Source of the DNA: an archaeon
GTDB lineage: Archaea; Thermoproteota; Nitrososphaeria; Nitrososphaerales; Nitrosopumilaceae
Direction of reading: 5' to 3'
NCBI GenBank assembly: GCA_005240025.1
Contig: SBBK01000188.1
Coordinates: forward strand, 1 to 5,011
DNA length: 5,011 bases
Of the stretch, positions 1 through 5,011 are shown piece after piece. The notes beneath the pieces are model-generated. The model ran no database searches, was not told where the DNA came from, and saw nothing but the letters and a program-made list of their open reading frames with translations. The translations under genes were made by a program, and so were the position numbers. The first letter of the stretch is position 1. Every line of letters starts with the position of its first letter.

Positions 1-637
1 ATCCATCTGAATCGTATGCGAAATTCCTGATTCCGACATCGATTCCGACTGACTTTTTGAGTAATATCTTTGGAATCACTGCGTCCATATCCACAACAAC
101 ACATGTGTGCCATTTGCCGGATTTTGATCTTGATATTGTCACTTGCCTGACTTCCGAGTTTTCCGGGATTTGCCGGTGTTGTATTATTTTGATTCTGCCT
201 AATTTAGATAGGTGCAAAAATCCACCTTTAATCTCAAAGCCCGATTGGTTGTACACAAATGTGTTGTACTGATTGTATCTGGCAAATTTCAGCTCGCCGG
301 TTTTGTGGCCGTTCTGGCGCAGCCGGGCCAGTGACCTTTGTGCGCCATCAACTTGGGTTGATACCATTTGAAGCATCTTGGAGTGATACTGGTACAGCCA
401 TGGCTCTGATTCTTTTAATTCGGTCAGAAAATAGTTGAGGTCGTTTCTACTCTGGAATCCTTCTTTTTGGATCTTTTCGATCATCTGATTGTAGACCCAC
501 CTGCAGGCACCAAGGGTACTATATAGTGTCTTTTGCTGGTTGTGATCAGGACACAGCCTGAACTTGAATGTACGCTGCAATGGTGTGGAATGGTTTGTGC
601 AGCATTTGAGTATTTTGTTTTGTGCGGGTGTGACCAT
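1..637 (-). CDS. tnpB: TnpB, IS200/IS605-family RNA-guided endonuclease (3' end cut off by window edge)
   Basis: TnpB proteins are transposon-encoded RuvC nucleases guided by an RNA made from the element's right end; they are the ancestors of Cas12. Reading the minus strand from 637 gives an uninterrupted frame of about 212 codons. With that start, the typical N-terminal strand RTFKFRLCP lies at residues 22-30, the conserved TLGACRWVYNQM helix at 41-52, a KTGELKFARY segment follows, then a wedge-like beta region (VRQVTISRSKSGKWHTCVVV), and the RuvC-I motif VGIDVGIRNFA with catalytic Asp near residue 200. ISDra2 TnpB has its first catalytic Asp near 191, so the length fits. The remaining catalytic residues, zinc ribbon and guide-RNA region lie left of position 1. 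The start is uncertain: ATG at 637, ATG at 652, or TTG at 580 (which places the FRL strand as in most TnpBs); none has a clear Shine-Dalgarno. No TnpA is visible. Family identity is strong from recalled homologues; activity is unknown. Confidence 0.9.
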   Translation of the reverse strand, partial: MVTPAQNKILKCCTNHSTPLQRTFKFRLCPDHNQQKTLYSTLGACRWVYNQMIEKIQKEGFQSRNDLNYFLTELKESEPWLYQYHSKMLQMVSTQVDGAQRSLARLRQNGHKTGELKFARYNQYNTFVYNQSGFEIKGGFLHLSKLGRIKIIQHRQIPENSEVRQVTISRSKSGKWHTCVVVDMDAVIPKILLKKSVGIDVGIRNFAYDSDG

Positions 638-691
638 TAGCTGGCGATTCATCCACCGGACAAATCTGGCGGTCTTCTCACCATTCGTTTG

Positions 692-703
692 ATAATAGAT
701 AAA
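692..703 (-). promoter_or_regulatory. Possible TATA box for tnpB
   Basis: The minus strand reads TTTATCTATTAT here, the best A/T-rich TATA-like element upstream of tnpB. Transcription starting about 25 bases downstream would begin near 672, leaving a short leader before the ATG at 652 or 637. The match to the archaeal consensus is loose and the tnpB start is itself unsettled, so this is a weak call. Confidence 0.25.
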
Positions 704-726
704 CCTCACCTGTGCCGTCTCAATGA

Positions 727-736
727 TTTTTATATC
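727..736 (+). promoter_or_regulatory. TATA box of the membrane-protein gene
   Basis: TTTTTATATC is a good archaeal TATA element. Its centre is about 32 bases before the ATG at 764, so a start about 25 bases downstream gives a leader of only a few bases. It sits inside a small inverted repeat (ATGAT at 723-727, ATCAT at 734-738). Confidence 0.5.
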
Positions 737-763
737 ATCTAGTCTGAAAAAACCCGTCGATAC

Positions 764-1330
764 ATGAAAGTACATCATTTGCAGGAAACCGAAAAAGGTT
801 ACAGGATTTTTCTGTACATTTTTTATGTCTGCGCCTTTTTGATGGCCTCGATTACATTTTACGCAGTTTATGCTACTATGCAAGAATGGGATCAAAAGGG
901 CACATACGTGCTGGGCGAGGTTCTTGTAAAAACCGAGTTTCCATTTCCACACTTTGCCAAACTTATTACGTGGTTGTTTTTCTCAACCATAATTGGCTGG
1001 TACTGCGTGTCCAGAATAGGATGGAAAAAAACCGTCCAACTATACTCTTGGAAGATGTCGTTATTGCAGCTCATGCTTCTCGGGTTTTCTGTCATCTGCC
1101 TTTATGAGGTGTTGTACAATTTCACAGTTCTTTCCGCTCAAATATCGGCCGGAATCCAAGATGGCAAAGTACCTGACATTGATTTTCTGACAGTTGCGTA
1201 TCCGGATCCTGACAGGCCCTGGAATCTCATATTTGCAACAAAGATTTTTCTTGCGGCATTTTTGATAAGCGCACACGCGTTGTATCTGAGTATCAAGCCT
1301 CGCAAATCCGTTGATGAGATAAACCAGTAA
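764..1330 (+). CDS. Four-helix integral membrane protein, function unknown
   Basis: I do not recognise a named family. The 188-residue product has four hydrophobic stretches that should span the membrane, at about residues 15-38, 64-83, 98-120 and 154-177. The N-terminus (MKVHHLQETEKGYR) and the C-terminus (KPRKSVDEINQ) are polar, so with four helices both ends should be on the same side; the basic residues flanking helices 1 and 4 suggest the cytoplasm. The loop between helices 1 and 2 (about 39-63) and the longer loop between 3 and 4 (about 123-153, rich in Asp and Pro, with PDPDRPW) would then face outward. There is no signal peptide, heme CxxCH motif or obvious metal site; His63 and His171 are near helices. 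It has its own TATA box and a gap of 40 bases to the next gene, which also has its own promoter, so it is probably transcribed alone. The reading frame and promoter make it a confident gene; the role is open. Confidence 0.85.
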   Translation: MKVHHLQETEKGYRIFLYIFYVCAFLMASITFYAVYATMQEWDQKGTYVLGEVLVKTEFPFPHFAKLITWLFFSTIIGWYCVSRIGWKKTVQLYSWKMSLLQLMLLGFSVICLYEVLYNFTVLSAQISAGIQDGKVPDIDFLTVAYPDPDRPWNLIFATKIFLAAFLISAHALYLSIKPRKSVDEINQ

Positions 1331-1341
1331 TCTGAAATAAT

Positions 1342-1350
1342 GTTTAAAAC
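1342..1350 (+). promoter_or_regulatory. TATA box of the VOC-protein gene
   Basis: GTTTAAAAC is centred about 25 bases before the ATG at 1371, the spacing that places the transcription start at or next to the start codon. The transcript is therefore predicted to be leaderless, and no Shine-Dalgarno sequence is seen before the ATG. Confidence 0.6.
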
Positions 1351-1370
1351 AGGAAACTCAAAGTCATCAT

Positions 1371-1841
1371 ATGGTAAAACCAATCCCGGACGGGTATAGT
1401 ACCGTTACTGCCTCATTGATTGTAAGAAACGGATCTGCTGCAATAGAATTTTACAAAAAAGCATTTGGGGCACAGGAACTTTATAGATTTCCCGGGCCCG
1501 ACGGCAAAATAATGCATGCCGAACTCAAAATCGGAAACTCGCGCGTAATGCTATCCGATGAGTTTCCACAAATGAACTGCCGCTCTCCACAAACACTTGG
1601 TGGTACGGGAATCTACATCCACATGTATGTGGAAGACGCAGACAAGACTTTTAAAAATGCAGTTGCTGCCGGAGCTACGCCTACAATGCCAATTATGGAC
1701 TCGTTTTGGGGGGACAGATTCGGCCAAGTCCAAGATCCATTTGGTCATATCTGGAGTATTGCTACCCACAAAATAGACATGACTCCAGAAGCAATCTACA
1801 AGGCAGGTCAGGAATTTTTCAAACACTGCCAACAAAAATAA
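1371..1841 (+). CDS. PhnB-like VOC (glyoxalase/bleomycin-resistance fold) protein
   Basis: This is a single-subunit VOC protein of the PhnB/YjdN-like group (COG2764 type), 156 residues, a normal length for the family. The two beta-alpha-beta-beta-beta modules are visible. Module one starts at VTASLIVRNGSAAIEFYKKAFGA (residues 12-34) and includes the typical PGPDGKIMHAELKIG stretch (41-55). Module two starts at IYIHMYVEDADKTF (81-94) and ends with the family signature GDRFG..QDPFGHIW (114-128). His49, Glu51, His84 and His126 are candidate metal or substrate residues by position; the true ligands need a structure-based alignment. Members act as metal-dependent isomerases, dioxygenases or binding proteins, so the substrate cannot be named. 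The PhnB name does not imply phosphonate metabolism, and no phosphonate genes are nearby. The start is fixed by the leaderless promoter and by full-length agreement with recalled homologues that also begin near KPIPDGY. Confidence 0.9.
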   Translation: MVKPIPDGYSTVTASLIVRNGSAAIEFYKKAFGAQELYRFPGPDGKIMHAELKIGNSRVMLSDEFPQMNCRSPQTLGGTGIYIHMYVEDADKTFKNAVAAGATPTMPIMDSFWGDRFGQVQDPFGHIWSIATHKIDMTPEAIYKAGQEFFKHCQQK

Positions 1842-1846
1842 AACAA

Positions 1847-1864
1847 TTTTACCACATGATTTTT
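1847..1864 (+). terminator. Possible T-tract termination signal after the VOC gene
   Basis: Two short T runs (1847-1850 and 1860-1864) lie in the AT-rich 60-base gap after the VOC stop codon. Archaeal RNA polymerase can terminate at such runs without a hairpin. The runs are short and the call rests on position as much as on sequence. Confidence 0.25.
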
Positions 1865-1870
1865 CATTAG

Positions 1871-1878
1871 CTTTATAG
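1871..1878 (+). promoter_or_regulatory. TATA box of tyrS
   Basis: CTTTATAG is centred about 27 bases before the ATG at 1902, again predicting a leaderless or almost leaderless transcript. No Shine-Dalgarno sequence precedes the ATG. This indicates that tyrS is not dependent on readthrough from the VOC gene. Confidence 0.55.
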
Positions 1879-1901
1879 CGCTTCATGGCAAATTCAACTA
1901 A

Positions 1902-2933
1902 ATGGACGTCACGCAAAAAGTCGAGCTGGTATCAAGACCTCCAACCGAGGAAATAGTGACAAAAGAAGAGCTGGTAAATCTTTTTCAGACAAACTCAAAA
2001 CCAATACACTACATCGGACTTGAGCTCTCCGGCTTTTTGCATCTGGGCAGCCTGATCAGCACGGGCTTTAAGATCAATGATTTTCTAAAGGCGGGAGTAA
2101 AGTGCAATGTTTTTCTGGCAGACTGGCATACACTCATCAACGACAAGCTTGGCGGAGACTGGGATACAATCTCCAAAGTATCAAACTATTATGAAAAAGC
2201 CTTCAAAGCCGTCTGCCCCGGCGTCAACATCATAAAAGGGACGGAACTATATGACTCCCACAAAGAATACTGGAAGGAACTTGTCCAGTTCACAAAACAC
2301 ATGTCACTTGCCAGAACCATGCGAACACTCACAATCATGGGGAGAACGGAAAACGAGGAAAAAATCGATCTCTCAAAACTATTGTATCCACCAATGCAGG
2401 CAGTCGACATACATACTATAGATGTCGACATTGCACATGCTGGGATGGATCAGCGCAAAATCCACATGCTTGTGCGCGAGATCTTTCCAAAAATGAAATG
2501 GAAGGTGCCAGTTGCAGTACACCACAGCCTCCTTCCGGGCCTGACTGAACCCACAGAAGACGCGGCGACAAAAATGAGCAAATCCAAGCCAGGCTCCGGC
2601 ATTTTCATCCATGATTCCGATGAGGAGATCCGCTCAAAAATCAAAAAGGGCTGGTGCGAGGCAGGAAACCTAAACAATCCGGTCTTGCAGATTGCAAGAC
2701 ACATAATTTTTCACGAGTTTTCCGAAATCACCATAGAAAGACCTGAAAAGTTTGGCGGAAATGTGACATACCATACCTATGCAGAGCTGGAATCAGACTT
2801 TGCGGCAAAAAAGCTACACCCAACCGATCTAAAGCAGACCGTTGCAGACAATCTCGTAAAAATCATCGCGCCTATACGGGACAAGATCTCCCTTACTGCA
2901 GATCTGTCTGACGCAATAAAAAACAGCGTTTAG
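1902..2933 (+). CDS. tyrS: Tyrosyl-tRNA synthetase, archaeal type
   Basis: This cytoplasmic class I synthetase activates tyrosine with ATP and loads it on tRNA-Tyr. At 343 residues it has the short archaeal/eukaryotic core length without the bacterial S4 domain. By comparison with the Methanocaldococcus jannaschii enzyme, the tyrosine pocket is present: Tyr37 (in HYIGLELSG), Tyr162, Gln166 and Asp169 (in LLYPPMQAVD) and Gln184 (in GMDQRKIHM). The ATP motifs are HLGS at 47-50, where the last His of the usual HIGH is replaced by Ser, and KMSKS at 224-228. The C-terminal anticodon domain carries RPEKFGG with Phe284 and LHPTDLK with His306, Pro307 and Asp309, matching the M. jannaschii residues that read base G34. 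The gene has its own leaderless promoter. Its stop codon overlaps the stop of the convergent cbiH by four bases. The sequence looks intact and functional. Confidence 0.97.
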   Translation: MDVTQKVELVSRPPTEEIVTKEELVNLFQTNSKPIHYIGLELSGFLHLGSLISTGFKINDFLKAGVKCNVFLADWHTLINDKLGGDWDTISKVSNYYEKAFKAVCPGVNIIKGTELYDSHKEYWKELVQFTKHMSLARTMRTLTIMGRTENEEKIDLSKLLYPPMQAVDIHTIDVDIAHAGMDQRKIHMLVREIFPKMKWKVPVAVHHSLLPGLTEPTEDAATKMSKSKPGSGIFIHDSDEEIRSKIKKGWCEAGNLNNPVLQIARHIIFHEFSEITIERPEKFGGNVTYHTYAELESDFAAKKLHPTDLKQTVADNLVKIIAPIRDKISLTADLSDAIKNSV

Positions 2934-3712
2934 GTTTGCAAACTGTATTTTGATGTATATCCTCTGGGGTTTATCATCAGGTTCTTGAAATTATAGGTAG
3001 ACGAGTTTCCAATTATGACGGTACTGATCATTCCAAGCTTGTCTGCGAATCTTTCCATGTTTTCCAGGTCTGTGATTACTACCGACTGGGAATCGCGGTA
3101 CGCTCCTTTTATTATTGCGACCGGTGTTGCTGGCTTGCGATATTCTAGCAAAATCCTTCTTGTGTCCTGAAGCTGGTGAATTCGTTTTTTGCTTGAGGGG
3201 TTGTAAATTACAATGACATAGTCACCCTGCGCAGCAGCCTCTACTCTTTTCACAATTATGTCCCATGGAACCAAAAGATCACTCATGCTTACCACTGCAA
3301 AATCCGTCATAAGGGGGGAGCCAACAAGGGAGGCGCACGAGTTGAGCGCAGAAACTCCAGGTACAATCTCTACTTCAAGGCCAGACTTGGGATCCCAGTC
3401 AGACTCTGCCAGTACTTCGTAAATCAGGCCTGCCATCCCGTAAATTCCAGGATCCCCGCTTGAAACCAGTGACACTATTCTTCCTTCCATCGCAAGCTCG
3501 ATACACTGTTTTGCTCGTTCCACCTCCTGAGTCATTGCGTAACGGTAAACCTCTTTGTCTTTGATCAAATCCTCAACCAGTCCAACATAGGTATCATACC
3601 CAACTATGGTGTCGCTTTCTTCGATCACCTGCTTTGCCCGAAACGTCATGTGATCATGGCTCCCAGGCCCGACACCGACAATGTAGAGTTTTCCTGCCAA
3701 GTGATCCATCAT
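2930..3712 (-). CDS. cbiH: Precorrin-3B / cobalt-factor III C17-methyltransferase
   Basis: CbiH/CobJ transfers a methyl group from S-adenosylmethionine to C17 of the corrin precursor and drives ring contraction in cobalamin (vitamin B12) synthesis, in the cytoplasm. The 260-residue product has the usual length and the tetrapyrrole methyltransferase signatures in order: GVGPGS at 13-18, a YDTYV segment at 39-43 typical of CbiH, SSGDPGIYGMAG at 84-95 (the SAM site), VPGVSA at 117-122 and YNPSSKKR at 170-177. The GYDTY and YNPSS motifs favour CbiH over the sister methyltransferases CbiF, CbiL and CbiE. Start is ATG at 3712 or the adjacent ATG at 3709; both lack a clear ribosome site. The upstream gene on the same strand ends 22 bases away, so the two may share a transcript. 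A TAAATTATG element in that gap lies too close to the ATG to be a normal TATA box. No other cobalamin gene is inside the window. Confidence 0.95.
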   Translation of the reverse strand: MMDHLAGKLYIVGVGPGSHDHMTFRAKQVIEESDTIVGYDTYVGLVEDLIKDKEVYRYAMTQEVERAKQCIELAMEGRIVSLVSSGDPGIYGMAGLIYEVLAESDWDPKSGLEVEIVPGVSALNSCASLVGSPLMTDFAVVSMSDLLVPWDIIVKRVEAAAQGDYVIVIYNPSSKKRIHQLQDTRRILLEYRKPATPVAIIKGAYRDSQSVVITDLENMERFADKLGMISTVIIGNSSTYNFKNLMINPRGYTSKYSLQT

Positions 3713-3734
3713 CTTTTGCTACATAATTTAGGTC

Positions 3735-5011
3735 TTATCGACTCGACTCAATTATAGGACAGTTTATGATATGATCTTCAGACAGTGGCCGTGCAGGTGC
3801 CACGTAAATACTGCCGTCTGATTTTTTGTCGTTGATATCAGAAACCGTCTCAAGTACAGTCGCAGATGTAGCATCTTTCCATTCCACAACAAAAACACGG
3901 CAAACTGGTACATAATCCTCATCAAGCTTTGATATGACGCTGGCCTGAAATCCAAGCTCACCTGGACCCTTGTAACCATTTTTGAACTGATACATGTCTG
4001 CAAATGCAGCACCTGAAAGCACGTTTGCAAGCTTTTGCGAAACTGGCACGCCAATTATCTCTGCAGGACCAACCGGAGTTGCATCTGGAATGATATAGTA
4101 TGTGGTTCTACCGTCTGGTCCCCAGCCCCGGTGTGCAACAAAGGTCACCTCTTTGGAATCTTTGTCTATTTTTGTCACCTGACCTTTTTCAAAGGTCTCG
4201 CTCACCGTACCGTTTCTGACAAAAAGCTGTCCGCCAGGCCATGCAATTTGTGGCGCGTTTACAACAACGTTGGTTTTTTCAAGCTTTATCCGGCTTTCCT
4301 TTTCTGCCTTGAGAACCTGTTGCTCAGAATCTAGCGCGTGTGGTTTTTGGCCGTCCTTCCAGGAGACAGCAACGATTGTTCTGAGCGGACTGTATGAAGA
4401 GCTTGTCACGGTGCTGGAAAATATCTCATCCTGAAAACCATAGATTCCGTTTCCTTTGATGCCATTTGTAAAAACATAAACTGTATCCAGAGAGGAAGTT
4501 GGAGCCCACCTCATCTTTGGCGCAAACCTGACATTCCAGTCTTTTTGTGCTATTCTCTCTGCAAGCGTTTTGTTGCTGGAATCTGTAATGATGTAATGCA
4601 CAGATCCCTTGTCAAAAAATCCCTCCCTCATGGGGATTGTGACCTCAATGTGGGGCTCAGAAAGGAAGAATGATTTTTCCCTGATCTCTAATTTCTGCAA
4701 AACCAGGTCAACAGGCTGACCTCTTACCCAACCGTCTACACTTGCAGTGACGACAAAGGAATCTTTGCTCCTGAACGCAAGAGCTGCACCGGTAAACTCG
4801 AACGAACGTCCAACCGATGGCTCGATGACAGTCATTCCATAAATGGTGTTGTCATCCGCAGTCCAGGTAGACTGGCCCCTTGCATCTTGCCTGTCCAGCT
4901 CATGCAATACGATAATTTCCACCGGCCTGTTTGACACAAATGTCAGCGAGCCTCGATAAATGCTTCCCTTGTTTGGAGAAAGGACCAACGCAAACTGTGT
5001 ATCCTGTCCAA
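3735..5011 (-). CDS. Probable exported beta-rich protein with duplicated domain (N-terminus cut off)
   Basis: The frame is open to the right edge. A TTG at 4988 can be read as a start, but seven further codons (GQDTQFA) are in frame before it, so I treat the gene as 5'-partial; any signal peptide lies beyond position 5011. The visible 424 codons have no membrane segment and are rich in beta-strand patterns and in Ser, Thr, Gly and Asp, as in secreted archaeal proteins. After an N-terminal beta region of about 130 residues come two related copies of one domain (4245-4601 and 3750-4103). They share a YII-D strand, a (Y/F)xFxNGxKGxGxxGFQ motif, and Y(S/V)P followed by a hydrophobic strand ending WKD. 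The second copy resembles, from memory, the C-terminal part of thaumarchaeal proteins annotated as blue-copper-domain proteins (a DUF7482-like module). No complete cupredoxin ligand set is visible here, so copper binding is not claimed. Function is unknown. cbiH follows 22 bases downstream. Confidence 0.8.
   Translation of the reverse strand, partial: GQDTQFALVLSPNKGSIYRGSLTFVSNRPVEIIVLHELDRQDARGQSTWTADDNTIYGMTVIEPSVGRSFEFTGAALAFRSKDSFVVTASVDGWVRGQPVDLVLQKLEIREKSFFLSEPHIEVTIPMREGFFDKGSVHYIITDSSNKTLAERIAQKDWNVRFAPKMRWAPTSSLDTVYVFTNGIKGNGIYGFQDEIFSSTVTSSSYSPLRTIVAVSWKDGQKPHALDSEQQVLKAEKESRIKLEKTNVVVNAPQIAWPGGQLFVRNGTVSETFEKGQVTKIDKDSKEVTFVAHRGWGPDGRTTYYIIPDATPVGPAEIIGVPVSQKLANVLSGAAFADMYQFKNGYKGPGELGFQASVISKLDEDYVPVCRVFVVEWKDATSATVLETVSDINDKKSDGSIYVAPARPLSEDHIINCPIIESSR
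3750..4103 (-). repeat. Protein-level tandem domain, copy B
   Basis: This copy runs from TYYIIPDATP to DHIINCPII, close to the C-terminus. It contains MYQFKNGYKGPGELGFQ, then YVPVCRVFVVEWKD and TVSDINDKKSDG. It is preceded by the AHRGWGPDG segment and keeps two Cys residues and the DHIINCP ending that I associate with the better conserved thaumarchaeal form of this module. Confidence 0.75.
4245..4601 (-). repeat. Protein-level tandem domain, copy A
   Basis: This copy runs from the VHYIITDSS strand to VVVNAPQI. It contains VYVFTNGIKGNGIYGFQ, then YSPLRTIVAVSWKDG. Relative to copy B it lacks the Cys of the closing motif (NAP instead of NCP) and the Asp-His before it, and it has Leu-Arg where B has Val-Cys-Arg. 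The similarity is at protein level only; the DNA of the two copies has clearly diverged, so the duplication is old. Confidence 0.75.

Noticed and set aside
57..272. Plus-strand open frame of 71 codons
   Set aside because: It lies opposite the tnpB reading frame, has no promoter, and its composition is that of an antisense shadow.
1371..1841. Phosphonate-metabolism gene phnB
   Set aside because: The similarity is to the broad PhnB-like VOC group; no phosphonate genes are near and the substrate is not predictable.
1551..1916. Minus-strand open frame of 121 codons
   Set aside because: It is antisense to the VOC gene and the tyrS start; the plus-strand genes have clear families and promoters.
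3721..3730. TAAATTATGT on the minus strand as the cbiH TATA box
   Set aside because: Its centre is only about 14-17 bases from the candidate ATGs, too close for the usual archaeal spacing of about 25.
4035..4334. Plus-strand open frame of 99 codons
   Set aside because: It is antisense to the duplicated-domain protein, whose repeats show that the minus strand is the coding one.
4986..4988. TTG at 4988 as the true start of the exported protein
   Set aside because: The frame continues to the window edge with protein-like sequence, and a start here would leave no signal peptide; the gene is better treated as cut by the edge.
1..5011. CRISPR array, tRNA or rRNA
   Set aside because: I saw no regularly spaced direct repeats and no cloverleaf or conserved rRNA sequence on either strand.

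Overview
The window looks like a piece of an archaeal chromosome, most likely from the Nitrososphaeria (ammonia-oxidising Thaumarchaeota). The reasons are an archaeal-type tyrosyl-tRNA synthetase, a cobalamin methyltransferase, TATA-box promoters about 25-27 bases from the start codons (leaderless transcripts), an exported beta-rich protein whose domain resembles the C-terminal part of thaumarchaeal 'blue copper'-annotated proteins, and intermediate GC content (mid-40s percent by eye). Genus cannot be fixed from this; a Nitrosotenuis-like relative is only a guess.

Layout from left to right. Positions 1-637 (minus strand) hold the N-terminal half of a TnpB protein of the IS200/IS605 superfamily. 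It runs off the left edge just after the first RuvC catalytic motif, and it was found by reading the reverse strand by hand because its stop codon lies outside the window. A gap of about 125 bases with two opposed TATA-like elements follows. Then come three plus-strand genes, each apparently with its own promoter: a four-helix membrane protein of unknown function (764-1330), a PhnB-like VOC/glyoxalase-fold protein (1371-1841) and tyrS (1902-2933). tyrS meets the minus-strand gene cbiH tail to tail, with their stop codons interlocked over four bases. Upstream of cbiH on the same strand, 22 bases away, is the end of a large, probably exported protein with two tandem copies of one domain; its N-terminus is cut off by the right edge.

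The genes do not form one pathway. TyrRS charges tRNA-Tyr, CbiH performs the ring-contraction and C17-methylation step of cobalamin synthesis, the VOC protein is an enzyme or binding protein of unknown substrate, and the two membrane or exported proteins have no assigned role. The mobile component is the TnpB gene, of the family of RNA-guided nucleases ancestral to Cas12. I see no CRISPR array, tRNA, rRNA or convincing novel multi-gene system. The points most worth following are the TnpB start and flank, and the asymmetric duplicated domain in the exported protein.
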